Assembly: GCA_905221605.1 (NCBI GenBank)
Contig: CAJNDS010001657.1
Coordinates: 126,001-190,000 of the forward strand
Length of the DNA stretch: 64,000 nucleotides
Direction of reading: 5' to 3'
Source: Symbiodinium natans
Lineage: Eukaryota; Sar; Dinophyceae; Suessiales; Symbiodiniaceae
A program made the translations under genes and the position numbers. The first letter of the stretch is position 1, and every line of letters begins with the position of its first letter. Below the pieces are notes generated by a model that did no database searches, was not told the DNA's origin, and worked only from the letters and a program-made list of their open reading frames with translations. Below, piece after piece: positions 1-11,700 of the stretch.

Positions 1-1383
1 AGGGACACGCGTCAAGGACATGATGCTTTCGTTTCTACCAGGTTCATGGTCTTCCTCATGGTCCTTCTCACGAAGCATTACCGGCATTGCAAGGAGTGGC
101 TGAAGCTGGTCTTCGAGCAACTGCTGCCGAAACGTGTGAAGCTGCGTGTGAACAACAGCGCCCAATCGGTGCGGGTTCGTCATTGCCTTGTGGACCTCGG
201 GGAGGTGACCCAGCGCTCTGCGTACAAGGAGCGAATGCGGCACTGCAAAAGGCAGGTGCCTCTCAGGTTGCGACAAAAGCTGCGGCTGGAGGAGGTCCTT
301 CATGCACTCTGGCCCTTGAAGGACTTAAGATGGCTGCTGTGGGACCTGATAGATGGGGTCTCTAGGGAGTTGGAGATCGGGGTCCATCTCTCTCAATTTC
401 ACAAAGCGCCAGCAGACAAGGATGCCTTTGTCCAATCAGAGGCGGACATGCGGGACCCTCTGGTCCGTCAGAAGAGAATGGAGGCCGCTCTTGGCAAAGC
501 CTGGAATGCCAACAAAAGAAAGGGCAGCAAGGCCCCTCAAACGGAGGCGCAGCGGACACGGCTCCGCATGCAGGCCGAGGCGGCCCGACGCTTCACAAAG
601 ACGCTGCAGAGGAAGAAAGAGCGGAGCAGGTACCTCCTTTCCGCACGACGGCTCTTCAACAACGCTCACTTCGTCCACGTGGGCTTGGACGGCGGAAGAG
701 CTGGCGGACGCAAGCGCTGGCTGTACTGTGTGCTGGATGCGGACACCGGGGTTTCTGCATGGGCTCCTCCTCTGCGGTTCCAAGATGGCGGGTACCGTCC
801 CCCTGACTCTGATAAAGGTCCCTCTGCTGCAGAGCAGAAGAGATTGGATGCCAGCAGCTTGCGGTTCCTCGACAGCTTGAAACTCATAGAGGCCACTGCT
901 CCCACAACGGCCCAGCCCGTAGTTGCCAAGCAGACCCGTGGTCCTTCCTATGAGCAAGTGGTGGGCCTCGACCAGACGTTGAAGTGCATGTTTCCTGCTT
1001 TGGAGGAGGGTCTTGGGTCCTTCTCGAAGCCAGCTGGGGACAGAGACTTGAGGCTCCTTCCTACCTTGGTCGTGACGTCGGATGCTGGACCGGACCTTCA
1101 AAGTGCGTTGCAGTTTCTGCAAAATGGTCTTTCTGTCCGCATGGTCCATCTATGGGAGCCACGGCACAGATTAGCGCGAGAGCTGGAGAACAGCATCGCG
1201 CACACGGTCCATCTGAAGTCCTCGCTGGGCGTCGCAGAGATGATCCTGAACTTTTCCCGTGGTCCATGGTCTGGTCATCGCTGGTTTCGGGTCCTCCAGG
1301 CTGGGCTTCTTGTCAGTCAGGTATTCCGATCCATTAACTCATAATAAGTACGAAAAAAACACATCCAAATGCAAAGAGAGACT

Positions 1384-1443
<60 letters not shown>

Positions 1444-2869
1444 TGCTAAGTAAGTCGGGAATTCTGAGGAGGAGTGCGTGGACTTTGTGTTGATGTTGGA
1501 GGCAAGTGGAACGCCTGAGTCGTCGGCCCTTCTGCACTATTTCCGACCCAGAATTGCCCGTGACCTGGGCTGGAGTGAGGCGGAAACCACCATGGAGCAG
1601 TGCCAGGCCCGTCTTCGAGAATGTCGGTTCCTTCATGCGCGAGGTCCTTCCACCACATCCCGGTGGGACAACTTCCACCAAGGATGGAAGTCCCTTCGTC
1701 CGGAATTGTCCCTCCTCAGCCTGTTGCTCATCTCCTATGGTGTGAAAATGGGTTTCTTGGGAGGGAAGATGAGCCAGACACGGAACCCCGGTCCATCCAT
1801 AGAGGCCCCCGAGGAGGACCAGGCGGGGACGATGAAGGGGGAGACTCGACAGAAGCTCTGGGCACGCTGCTCGAACAAGCTGCACTGTGTTTGCATGGCC
1901 CTTGTTAACGAGGGCCTTCGCTTCGACCTGGATGCATGGTTCTTCCTGTCGCTTCCACAGTCTGAGGCCCTTCACACGCTCCGAACAGAACTGCAGAGCG
2001 GTCCCTGTGGAGCTTTCAAGGCTCAGATGTCGGAATCAGAAGGCGCGGCGCTGGACATTTGCAACCGCATCCTGGAGCAGATGAACTCACCTGACGTGTG
2101 GTCCTTCCTTGGCCTGTGGTCTGGAGGTCAGCTGCTGGGAGGGTTCGCTCGCCAGATGGACCTGGCCCATCCTGAAGTCCGGCGCCAGGCGGCCCTGAGA
2201 AAGAGAATGCTAGACATGATGCTAGCCCTTCTGCAGCAGAAGCTTCTCTACGCTTCGGTTCCTCTGTTTTCATATCCTCAGCGACTGGTCCTTCTCGCGT
2301 CCCCATGTGAGGCCACAGCCAACGCAGCATTGGTTCATCTGTACCGCTCCTATTCCGCGCACCAGATTGCGTGCAGGACCAATTCCAAGTGGTGCAAAGC
2401 GTACGTGAGGCGCTCGCCCTTCCAATTGCAAGTGATGAAGGATGTGACGGCAGCCCTTCAGCGTGCAAATTGGACCATCAGCAAGGAGGTCACAGGCTGG
2501 GTGACCAAGGTTTTTTCTGGGTTTGGTGCGACGTGGAACGAGGAGGCGTTTGGAAAGGCCCGTCAAAAAGAGGAAACAGACAACCAGGCCCATGAAATGG
2601 CGGACAACGATCTCTGGCAGACGTTGTCGTTCTCTCGGGTCCTTCCCGCTGCAGGCTTGAAGGAGGTGGAGATTCGCGAGGATGTTCCCGACATCACCTG
2701 GCCGGCGTCCCTCTTCCACATCCAGCGACGCCAGGCAAACGAGCGTCTACGCAGAATCACAGGCCCCGCGACTTGGAGCAGCATGACGCAACAGAGCCTT
2801 GCCAGCGCTGCCTGTGAGTTGGCCCTTCTCTGCGACGCGGTGGAGTCCAACAAGGTCCATCTCTTGTGA
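1..2869 (+). CDS. Transposase-like dinoflagellate protein, two exons, 5' end outside window
   Basis: The model is exon 1-1320 joined to exon 1469-2869. The frame is open from base 1, so the true start lies upstream; the ATG at 46 is only the first Met seen. The joint is phase 0: CAG|GTATTC at 1320/1321 and CTGAG|GAG at 1468/1469 keep one frame of about 906 codons ending at TGA 2867-2869. The N-terminal half is basic. Exon 1 carries HVGLDGG (about 671-691), SDAGPD (about 1078-1095), then RELENSI and RGPWSGHRW; exon 2 adds PESSALL and TSRWDNF. A spaced Asp, Asp, late acidic/Trp layout resembles DDE (RNase H fold) transposases and an anonymous symbiodiniacean family I recall only loosely, so the transposase role is inferred. 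The C-terminal half has no recognised domain. Six octamers GGTCC(A/T)TC fall in exon 2 and seven in exon 1. Confidence 0.6.
1321..1468 (+). other. Predicted intron with AG|G repeats at both ends
   Basis: A 148-nt GT-AG intron is inferred because the upstream frame stops soon after 1320 and the downstream frame opens after the TAA at 1451. Both junctions read AG|G, the short direct repeat reported at many dinoflagellate introns. The middle is a pure GA run. Alternative acceptors are possible but would break the phase-0 joint. Confidence 0.6.
1390..1440. repeat. (GA)n microsatellite inside the predicted intron
   Basis: An uninterrupted GA run of about 51 nt. It lies wholly inside the predicted intron, so length changes would not alter the protein. 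Confidence 0.95.
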
Positions 2870-2939
2870 CTCGTCTTTTCTGCAACGCTCTGCCACTTTA
2901 TTTTCAGTGTCCTTCCTAAATCCTTGGTTCTATTAATCC
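2870..2939 (+). other. Short 3' flank of the first gene
   Basis: Between the TGA and the purine tract there is a T-rich stretch. It contains TGTCCTTC, one base away from the octamer seen throughout this block. I see no poly(A) signal. Confidence 0.4.
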
Positions 2940-3811
2940 CCAGCAGCGGCGAAGAGAGGGAGGGGAGAGGGGAGAGCGGAGAGGGGAGGGGAGAGGGAAG
3001 GGGAGAGGGGAGAGCAGAGGGGAGAAAGGGGAGAGGGGAGAGGGGGGGCACGGGGGGGGGGGGGGAAGCGGGGAGAGGGGGAGAGGGAGCCGCGAGGGGC
3101 CAGGGGACCGGGGGGGGGACCCCCCCCAGGGGACCGGGGCGGGAGGGAAAGCACGGTCGCGGGCGAGGGAGCGAGGGCTCGGAGGGAGCGGGCGCGCGGG
3201 CCGCGCAGAGCGGCGCGAGAGAGGAGCGCGCCGAGAGCGCGCGCGCTGAGATCGAGCGCGCGAGACCGAGGACAGAGACAGCGGACAGCGATCGAGACAG
3301 CCCCGCGACCGCGCCAGCGGCAGCGCCCGCGCCCGAGCCAGAGCCGTTAGCCGAGGCCCCGCCCCGGACCGCGAGCTCGCGCGCGCGCGGCGCGCGCGAG
3401 AGAGAGAGAGGAGAGAGACGAGACGCGCGCGAGAGGCGCGAAGTGCGCGAGGGGCAGCCCGCGGGCAGCGCGCCCGCGGAGAGCGAGTGCGCGAGAGAGA
3501 GCGAGCAGAGCGAGCTCGCGCGAGATGGAGAGAGCGCGCGAGAGAGAGGCGAGCGGAGGAAAGAGCGAGACACCAACAGAAAGCGAGAAAAGAGCGCGAG
3601 AGAGAGCGCGAGCGCGCGAGAGAGCGACCGTAAGAGGTTACGGTCCGACGCGCGATCGACGAAAGAGGGCGACGCGCGCGCGGAGCGCGAGAGCGGCTGC
3701 GCGAGGCGCGCGCATCGTGGCGCGCGAAGAGATGAGTGAGAGCGAGAGAGGGAGGAACAAGCGCGGACGCCCGAGCGCTGTTGGAGCGAGGCGAAGAGGG
3801 AGAGAGAGCGC

Positions 3812-3855
<44 letters not shown>

Positions 3856-3935
3856 GAGAGAAAGAGAGAAAGAGAGAAAGAGAGAGAGAGAATGAGAGAG
3901 ATAGCTGAGAGATTGAAAGAGAATGGAAGAGAGCG
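2940..3935. repeat. Purine-rich, CpG-rich low-complexity tract
   Basis: The plus strand is dominated by GGGGAGA-type words to about 3170, then by GCGCGAGAGA-type words, and from about 3800 by GAGAAAGA repeats. The long open frames across it are low-complexity (Arg/Glu/Gly on plus, Ser/Leu on minus) and I do not call them genes. The strong purine/pyrimidine strand asymmetry favours triplex (H-DNA) formation, and the CGCG-dense part could adopt Z-DNA; both are inferences. Confidence 0.9.
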
Positions 3936-4107
<172 letters not shown>

Positions 4108-4163
4108 GCAGCGGAAAAGAGTGTAGTTGAATTAAATAACGGCTCAGTGCCGAGGTCCGAGTC

Positions 4164-4334
4164 ATGGCGGAGCGCGATGTTGACCATGGGCCTTCTCGTG
4201 CGACACAAGTCTTGGAGCAAGCCGAGATTGAGCATGGGCGCCTGGCCGAGCAATGCCGGCGTCTTGACCATGGAGGTCCATCAGACTGCACATGGTGGCT
4301 GGCAGGCCCGGGGGTGGAACATTGGGCAGACTAA
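4164..4334 (+). CDS. Short acidic/basic coding segment, 56 codons, possible first exon
   Basis: ATG at 4164 opens a 56-codon frame ending at TAA 4332-4334. It starts MAERDVDHGPSR, continues with a helix-like EQAEIEHGRLAEQCRRL stretch and ends in a Trp-rich TWWLAGPG segment. The composition looks coding, unlike the repeat just upstream, and one octamer (4275-4282) lies in frame as Gly-Pro-Ser. It may be the first exon of the gene that follows, but the one AG|G donor I tested (4305) does not match the phase of an acceptor at 4384. The function is unknown. Confidence 0.35.
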   Translation: MAERDVDHGPSRATQVLEQAEIEHGRLAEQCRRLDHGGPSDCTWWLAGPGVEHWAD

Positions 4335-4384
4335 ATTGGGCATGGCAATTTTTTTGAAACTTAACTGAACGGCCCCTGGCATAG

Positions 4385-5237
4385 GTCCTTCCTGTGACCG
4401 CCGAGAGGCTTCATTGGGTGCAGGTGTGTATATTCGATGAGTGGTCCGTCCAGCCTGCCTCGGCGATAAGTCCTTTGGAACATTCGGTCCGAACAAAGGA
4501 CACATCCGAGCACGAGGTCCCTCTTTTGTGGCCAAGTGGGTCTGAGAAAGACATTCTGGAGTATTGCGCCGAGAGGCGGTTCCCGAATGTATCGATGACG
4601 GTCCTGAAACTGCTGTTGAAGGAGGAGTTCGGGCAGGACATGGGTTCCTCGGATGAGTCTTTGGTGGGGGACCTTCTCCTGTCAGGAATCAAATGCGTGT
4701 TGGGTCCATCCGATGAGAAAGCGGCGGATGCGCTGGAGCTCGCATTGCATGAGCGTGAAAAAGACGATGCAGAGCTTTTGGACCTTCTCCAGAACCCCCT
4801 GTTCAACGAGGTCCTTCAGTCAAAGCAGGACCAACAAAAACTGGAGCAGGCAATCAAGGAAGCCCAGGCCAGTCAGAGGCAGGTCCTCTCAATCACAAGG
4901 TCCATCCAGCGGCTGCGGCCTGCTGGGAAGAAGAAGGTCAAGCGCAAGGCTGTCCGGTTCCCGGGAGATGAAGCATGGCCTGCTGAGGTTCTTCAGCGTT
5001 TCGCACCTGCCGAGTACCGCATGTACAGGGACGAGTTCAACAAATGCATCAGGGCCTTCCATAAAAGCTACAATTGGAGTCTATCGAGGTCGTGGGGCAG
5101 ATGTGGCAAAGAAAGCGTTCCAGCACGGTTGGTGCTTCGCGGCGTATGGACACGCCATGAGGCACTTCATCCGAACGACCCCTGCCCCTGGGACTTTCTT
5201 GATGATTGAAATTCGAGCGCCAGGGTCCATCCAGTAG
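4385..5237 (+). pseudogene. Dinoflagellate hypothetical protein gene with an apparent frame break near 5070
   Basis: The frame is open from just after TAG 4382-4384; there is no clear ATG, so it may begin at a splice acceptor. The protein has a helical middle rich in Glu, Leu and Lys (about 4520-4900), a basic patch (GKKKVKRK, about 4924-4947), then PGDEAWPAEVLQRFAPAEYRMYRDEF. After AFHKSY (about 5055-5072) that frame turns unlike protein, while the frame one base on reads GADVAKKAFQHGWCFAAYGHAMRHF and ends at TAG 5235-5237. The best reading is one protein broken by a 1-nt gain or 2-nt loss near 5070; a very small intron is the alternative. I recall related symbiodiniacean hypothetical proteins but know no function. 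Confidence 0.45.
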
Positions 5238-5939
5238 GCCCTCGACGAGATTCATAAAAGTTAGTATAGTAGAGTAACGTTTAGTATCCTGAATTTGTAC
5301 TGTCACTGATCAGTTCCGTCTTACTGTGTGGGGCCATCCGGCAGTCTGCCGCTATTGAAAAGTGTTTCAATTTGGAGCCGGCCTTCGAACTTCAAGAGGC
5401 CAGGAAAAAAAGTACCGTGCGTGGTCAGCACAGACGAGGTGATGATGTAATGTAGAACTGCAGCAGGACCCACGCCAAGCCCACAGACGATGAAGAAACA
5501 CACATATATATATATATATACATTTATATGTAGAATTCATAATAATAAGTTAAAGGTCAACTTGGAAACCTTACCTCGTGTTCTCCGCCGGCAGGTCCTT
5601 CGAACCCGCCTCCGAACTCCGCCACGGACTCAGCTATGGTTCTTCTCATCGTTTCCAGTCTGATGTATGCAACTGCTTATCAAATTTAGGGATCCTTTAA
5701 TGCGAGCGTGCCCTTCTCGCAGGTTCTTCCCCCGATGAATCGTCGCAGAAGGACATGGTTCTGCTGACTGCTGGCAGCTGAGATAAATGACGAAGATTGT
5801 TTCAAGCCGGAGCGGAAATCTGCGAAGCGCAGGTCTTTCATTGAAATCTTACTGCGCGCAGCTCTCGTGATCAAGCCTTCGTCCCTCGAAGTCAACTAAC
5901 TGTCTGTGAGTAGTTGAACCGGTGGTCCTTCAGTGAGCA
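5238..5939 (+). other. Intergenic stretch, no gene seen
   Basis: About 700 nt with stops in all frames. It holds a TA run at about 5503-5520, octamers at 5594-5601 and 5924-5931, and near-octamers GGTTCTTC around 5640 and 5720. The octamer at 5924 lies only nine bases upstream of the next ATG. I see no promoter motif that I can defend. Confidence 0.5.
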
Positions 5940-7314
5940 ATGCCGAAGGCGATGAAGAAAGGTGTTGCGAGCAAGAAGATGGAGAAGAAGGTCCTTCTTA
6001 AGGAGGCCGCCGCGAAGAAGAATCTTCGCTGCGCAGCGAAGACGACGATGGCTGAGGGGGAGGAGGCCACGCTGGAAGAGATGATCCAATGGCTGCGGGC
6101 CCATCCAGCGCAGTGCTCCTCAATGTTGGCGTCCGTCAAGAAAGGGGTGTGGGATGGTTCCTCCAGCGACGACGAGGATGAGGACAGACTGGCTCCCTAC
6201 ATGAACAAGATCAGGCTCATCTCCAAGCCCAAGCTCTTGGACATCCTCTCCGACTTGCTCCCGCAGGCCCATCAATGGCTGAAGGTCCTTCCCCGAAAGA
6301 CGAAGAAGGAGGAGCTGGCAGCGATCCTTGCGTTCCTTGTGCACATGAGTCCAACATCGGCCCTTCCGACAAAGATTTTGAGCCGGCTCCTCGAAGAGTT
6401 CAAGGAAAGATGGGCTGATTTTGGCAAGCGTGCCAAAGACTGGAGGCCCATCAGCGACAAGGTCCAGGACTGGAGTTACGTGACATGCATGGGCACTGAC
6501 AGTCTGACAGACTAAATTATAAATGGCGAGTTTTCTTGTTACAGTTAAGTAATGATGAATCAAGTTGTCCTTCTGCTTTGTTGATGTGATCACGGTTAAG
6601 TAGCAACAGCAGGAGTTCTGGGACCATCATGCCTATTGGTCCATCGACATCAACTCGGACGCGACTGAGGGGTTCCTCTGCTACGGAGCTGGCGTCGACC
6701 CGACAGACAAGAAGAACAGGGTGGCTCTTCCTTCGGAGATTGTCTCTCATGCCACAACTGTGGAAAATGCGGGTTCCTTTGATGGTGCGATCATCAAGAA
6801 GGGGGCTTTGATGAGGAATGTGGTCCATCTGCTTTCGGAACTGGGCGAAGCGAACCGTTGGGTCCGTCCATTGTTCTTGAAGGAGGTCCCTGGTGGAGAT
6901 GGGCAGCTCGGGAAGACGAAGAAGGCCCCTCCCGCTGAGGCGAGCAAGATCCGCAAGAAACGTGATGCTGACGGTGACGCCTTGCTCACGCCGCCCAGGA
7001 GGGTCCGGCAGAAGGGCAGCTCCGCGTCGAGCCCTTTGTCCTCAAAGGCCAGTAGCCATGCCTCACCGTCCCCGCACAAGATCAAGAAGAGGTTTGAGTC
7101 GCCGTCCATCAGCAAGAGTCGAGGCAAGCCATCAAAGATGCCCACTCCACCCAAAGGCAAGGGCGGTGTGCTGGATGTTGACGGCTCTTCCCGTTCCCCA
7201 AGCAAGCCCGCCAAGACCGGCTCCTCCCCAGCCAAGTCGAAGCCGAAGACCGGCTCCTCTCCTCTCAAGGAGGCTGCGAATAATAAGCAGCCGGGCTGCG
7301 TCACAGTGGACTAG
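5940..7314 (+). CDS. Lysine-rich dinoflagellate hypothetical protein, two exons
   Basis: The model is exon 5940-6461 joined to exon 6613-7314 (TAG), about 407 residues. The junctions are AAG|GTCCAG at 6461/6462 and CAGCAG|GAG at 6612/6613, both phase 0, with AG|G at each end. ATG 5940 is the first of several in-frame Mets. Order of parts: a basic Lys/Ala-rich N-terminus, possibly nuclear targeting (MPKAMKKG); a helical segment; an acidic patch SSSDDEDED (about 6157-6183); a second helical segment to the splice point; a compact exon-2 domain beginning EFWDHHAYWSID with many aromatics and FLCYGAGVDPTDKKNRV; and a long Ser/Pro/Lys tail with repeated TGSSP. It looks like a nuclear or chromatin-associated protein by composition only. 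No enzyme motif is visible. It is the best-preserved gene of the block. Confidence 0.65.
6462..6612 (+). other. Predicted intron with AG|G repeats at both ends
   Basis: A 151-nt GT-AG intron is supported by phase-0 continuity and by the next frame being closed until TAG 6601-6603. If unspliced, the first exon would end in an unrelated tail at TAA 6513-6515. The length is close to the other predicted intron (148 nt). Confidence 0.6.
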
Positions 7315-7878
7315 TTTCCAGTGGTTTGTCATTTTGTCCTTCAGATTCATCCTCGCAGGTGTTATTGAATCAACCGAATTGTTAATATAATATTCTGAGT
7401 AGAGATCACATCTCCGGAGTAGGGTGGCCTGAGGACAAAGACATTTTGGCAGAGGACCTTCGCTTCACTTCAGTCAGTGCACGCGAGCGCTCCAGAGAAC
7501 AAAAGCTAGGCATTGCATTCAGTCACTTTCTGGAAGCACACCATTGAAGTGTCACAGCTGGATGTTCTTGTGACGCTGAGGCACGGTCACCGACTCGCTG
7601 GGCCCGTCCGGGCGCCCGTGCCAGTGAGCCAGCAGTTTTGAGTCAGAGGTTTATCTTTGTTGCGCTGCTCTTGCTTTGTATTTGCTGGCAGCTTTCAGCG
7701 ATTCTGTTTTGGCTTATTCAAAGGTTTCACTTCAATGCAGGAAGTACAGTAGTACAGTACAGACAGAGTCATTTTTTAATATTTTCTAATAAAAGTACAT
7801 AATAGCTGAGTGCCATACTTCTTGACTTGAGGTTTTTCTTAGCCAGCCTAGTCCAGTGTCGGCGCACTGACTATTAAA
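7315..7878 (+). other. Intergenic stretch, no gene seen
   Basis: About 560 nt, AT-richer toward 7740-7870. It has no perfect octamer, only TGTCCTTC at about 7336 and GGACCTTC at about 7455. An AATAAAAG word at about 7788 is not evidence of a poly(A) site in dinoflagellates. Confidence 0.5.
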
Positions 7879-8735
7879 ATGGATGATGAGGATGATGATG
7901 AGTCAGAAGATGAGGCGGTGGTTCCTCAAGACTCCACCCAAGGCCAAAGCCAAGGTCCGCAAGAACGTGTCGAAGTATGACTCAGAAATCGCGGACCTTC
8001 CTCCTGCTGAGCGCCGAAAAGCCTTGGCCAAGTTGTACGAAAGGAACCGGGCCAGTCGAAGGAAGAGGGTTAAGTCCAAGTACGAGGACCATCCCACGGT
8101 GAAGGCGGCCAAGACAGCAAAAGAGAGGCGAGCTGCCTTAAACAAGCTCTATGCCTCAAAAAAAAAAGGCCCTTCAGTCGACTGCGATGAGGCGGAGGCC
8201 CCTCCACTCCTCGATGCCGGGAAGGAAGAGAGGGTGAAGAAGGAGGTTGTCGTCAAACAGGAAACTGGTTTGCCTTGCGTCACTGGGGATGGGAGTTTTT
8301 TATTTAAAGGTTTTTGTCCTGCATCGATGAAAGCGACAAGAAATCAATTCAGGAGGAGTTTTCGGATGCAGAAGACGAGAACATCCCCATCCAGTGCCCC
8401 ATGTGTGCAGAGCCTTTGCAGCAGCATCATCAGTTCAGGTCCCTCCCAACCACCCTTGCTACTCACCAGGGCTCATTCCTGCCCGCTCGGCTACTGCTCA
8501 GGAAGCTGCCCAAGCTCGTGCAGAAAGCGTGGCTTTGAGGGAGGAGCTCGGGTCCCTCCGCTCAGAGAAAGACGCCTTGGAGAAGAGCGCAGCAAACCTT
8601 CAAACTCGTCTCGCCATTGCTGAGCGCCAAGTGGTTTGGTACGAAAATGTTCGTGACTGGGTGAGTGCTGACATAGAGTCACGCCTGGGCCGTGGCCATG
8701 ACTCTGAGGTCATTCCTGATTGGCTGGTCGTACAA
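7879..8735 (+). CDS. Hypothetical coiled-coil protein in frame-shifting pieces
   Basis: Coding-like sequence passes through three frames. ATG 7879 begins an acidic run MDDEDDDESEDEAVVPQ. From about 7930 the next frame gives a basic helical region with two copies of an ERR-x-AL-x-KLY motif (about 8017-8043 and 8125-8150) and a Lys/Glu-rich end near 8270. From about 8310 another frame gives an acidic segment with a single CPMC pair followed by HH (about 8395-8430), suggestive of half a zinc-binding site. From about 8470 the last frame gives a coiled coil (Ala/Glu/Arg-rich, SVALREELGSLRSEKDALEK) ending near AAG|GTAGG at 8735. Short introns or decay could explain the switches, but the phases I tested did not join. 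The product is unknown. Confidence 0.4.
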
Positions 8736-11700
8736 GGTAGGTCCATTACGGAACTCATTGCTAAAAGCCGTGGTTCATCTTGCCGATAACCCAAGCAAGA
8801 ATCTTCTCAACTATTCTTCAGGACTCAAATTCAGTGAGGCACCTTTCACGATCTTGTTGTGGGTCATCTGTAGTATTGTTTCAAGAGTATCGGGTTCTTC
8901 ATACTCCCATCGATGGGGCCGGGCCATAAAAAGGAGCGTTGCAGTGCTTTGTCAGCCAGAAGTGAAACATTGTTTTTGCAGAGTTTCTCCTGCCCTTGGC
9001 AGGTACAGGGCCATTCCATTCGTCGATGCTGCAGATTTGTGGAAAAGAAGGGCTGCTCTTGTTTCTCTTGCGTTCCTGAGATTTGTGCAACAACCCGCCC
9101 GACCACTAACCCACCTCGAAACCCCGCAGGCTTCGCAGAAGTTCGCTGTGCCTTTTTGGGTTCGCAATAGGTTCGTCTCATTTTTGTGCTGGCCCCCCAA
9201 GTTACCGACCCCCTCTGTTTTACCCTCATGGGCATAAGAGTCTTAAGAGGACAATCCAGAATTGTTTGAAAGGCGCAGTGCGGATTAAAGACGTGCCTTT
9301 CTCACCTCTTCTAGGCAGGCAAATCAAAGCTCATGAGGCTCTAAAACAAATTTGCCATAGCTTAAAAACCATGACGACACAGGCTTAACGACGAGAACAC
9401 AGGGCAGGCGTGGCAAAATGCATGTACGCAGTAGATGGACTGTGACGCAGAGCGAGCTCCAGTTTGCGGCTGGAGGAGTGGGGGGGGGGGGTGGGGGGAA
9501 AAACATCTTCAGGTTCATGCGGTTCGCCTTGCCTCAAATCGCGCCCAGCCAACACCCTCGCTAACAGAACATGGAAGGCGCTCGGCAGCACCGCAAGCAA
9601 CAGCACGCACCGCGGAACCCCACAACAGCTGTCGAGGGTCTCGTATGCCACACAGTCATGCTCCAGGGTGCCGAGCAGCTGTGACCTTCACAGTGTGCAA
9701 AAGTTCAGGGGAATCTATGCCGAGCCCTGAAGCATGGCATCGCCATGCGATTCGTATGTTCGTGTCTGAGAAGCAGCAACTCTCGACTCCGACTGTTTTA
9801 AACTAAGGCTTTCGGTGGATTGGCATGCCATGCTTCTTTCAAGGTGACTTTGGGGCCGGGCAAAGTTGCGGGCTTAAGTCCCAAACAGCTGCTGCGCCGG
9901 CATCTCCCGTCGCTGCGGGCCCGCCTCAGAATTGAAACACTCAGGGTGGAACGGTCCCTTCCACCCTATCAACACCGCTGATTGACTACGACCCTCTGCT
10001 ACGTCGTAAAATTCATAAAGCACCTCCGTGTAGCACAGGCTGGCATCCCGAGCTGCAGCCGCAAGAATTCGAATCCGAGGGCGATGTTTTGTGTCAGCGA
10101 AAAACTACAACCCAGTCAAGCTGCAGGTTAAAAATGCGTCACATAATCACTATAAGAGGCCCGAGTCCAGACCCCAGAACTTTAGCGCATGAATTTAAAT
10201 TACAAGGAAGTGAGCGAAGGATGAGCGCAAAGATGCATGAATTTGAAGGACGTAGTGAGCAAGCGGACGGCCCTTTGATTGTCACACGGGACTCGACTGC
10301 TGCCCTTACTGCCCAGCTCGTTCCAAATCTTGGGACAGCGCTGAGCCGCTGAACGCCATAAGATCTCTGTAATGATAAAGGGCCTTTTTTAGAGGATGTA
10401 GGATTTGATCCCATTCTTCCCTTTCATTGTTCTATTTTCGAAATGCATGAACGAGGCCACGACTCTCATGAACTTGTATCTAGAAGTCAAGCCAAGAACT
10501 GCAATCCTGGAATCCTCTGCATCTGTCTGTTGATCTCTCCGCTCATTGCCGCCGAAGCTGCGAAGGGCCGGAGCTCGAAGAAGTTACGAAGCTCCCGGCT
10601 GCAGCTCCGCAGCCAGAAATGGGGCTCTTTGACCAGGAGGATGCAAAACACTGGGCGCGCAGAAAAAAAGACTCAAGATTTCTGATTCTGGGCCAAGCTT
10701 TGGTTCCTGTGGTGATCTTGGCGAAGCCTCTAAGTAAGGGCTGCAGTCATGGAACCATATGACAACTCCAGGTTCAGTTGCGAGGTAAAGCACAGGGATG
10801 TTGAGGTTAGCACTTCAAGACAGGATGAGGCTCAAGAGTTCTGCCTGTTGTGGCTGGGGGCCTGAACCCAATTTTTCAGTCTGATAGACCAACCACTTCA
10901 GCCCCGCCCCGAAACTGGCAACATTCTCATTCGAGAACTCCCGCGTCCTGTCTCAAATCCGCAACCCACCCTCATTCAATCCAACGCAGCCCGATCGGAC
11001 CCCTCGGCGCCCCCACCGTCCTCCGCGAGTGCCTGAGTCACGGCTCACGGCTGGACAGGCCGTCTATCTAACAACCCTCGCGTGTGGGACCATTGCCCTT
11101 TGCAGACCCCAAGCCCTTCGCCTCCAAGCGATGGCGGTTAGCGCGGTGCTTCCAGGCCTGGGGCAGTGGGGGGGCTTTCCGTCGGTGCCCTTTTAGGAGC
11201 TTGTTTTGGAGTGGTAGAGATGTGCAGACGTCTAGCTGCGCAACACCGAGACACAGCCGAGCTTGTCAAGACTTGGCAATGACGGTGGACGTCAATGCAG
11301 GCATCATGACCCCCGGCAAAATCCCCGCAGGCCACCTGCTCCCTGGTGGTTCAGAGAGGTTATGATTGAGAGATACTTCGAGTCCAGTCGAAGGACTACT
11401 GTAGAGTTGAGGGCCTGGCCTCGGGCAAAGCGAGAAGAACCCATGAACTGTAGAGGTCCCGAGCCCAAGACGAGGCGACTACTAAACCATGCTGTGACCC
11501 ACCGAGCAACAAAGTATCCAAATGCATAATTTGTTTTCAAGATGATTTCAATCTTGCTTTCCTCGTGCAGAACGGCGGCGAATGGTTGAATTGCGGGTTG
11601 AGTGGCTGCACTTGTACTTGCAAGTCCAGTCCAAGACAAAGACGCCGTGCGATGTTTGCGCCGTCGCTCACGCCTCTCCCTTTCCCCGCCCCCCCCTCCC

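Noticed and set aside
7700-7725. Possible relic of the dinoflagellate spliced leader (TTTTGGCT then CAAAG)
   Set aside because: Only eight adjacent bases match the leader, with extra bases inside, and the match lies about 170 nt from the likely start; chance is sufficient.
10060-11400. tRNA-like TTCGAATCC and TTCGAGTCC words
   Set aside because: No matching A-box or foldable acceptor stem was found around them.
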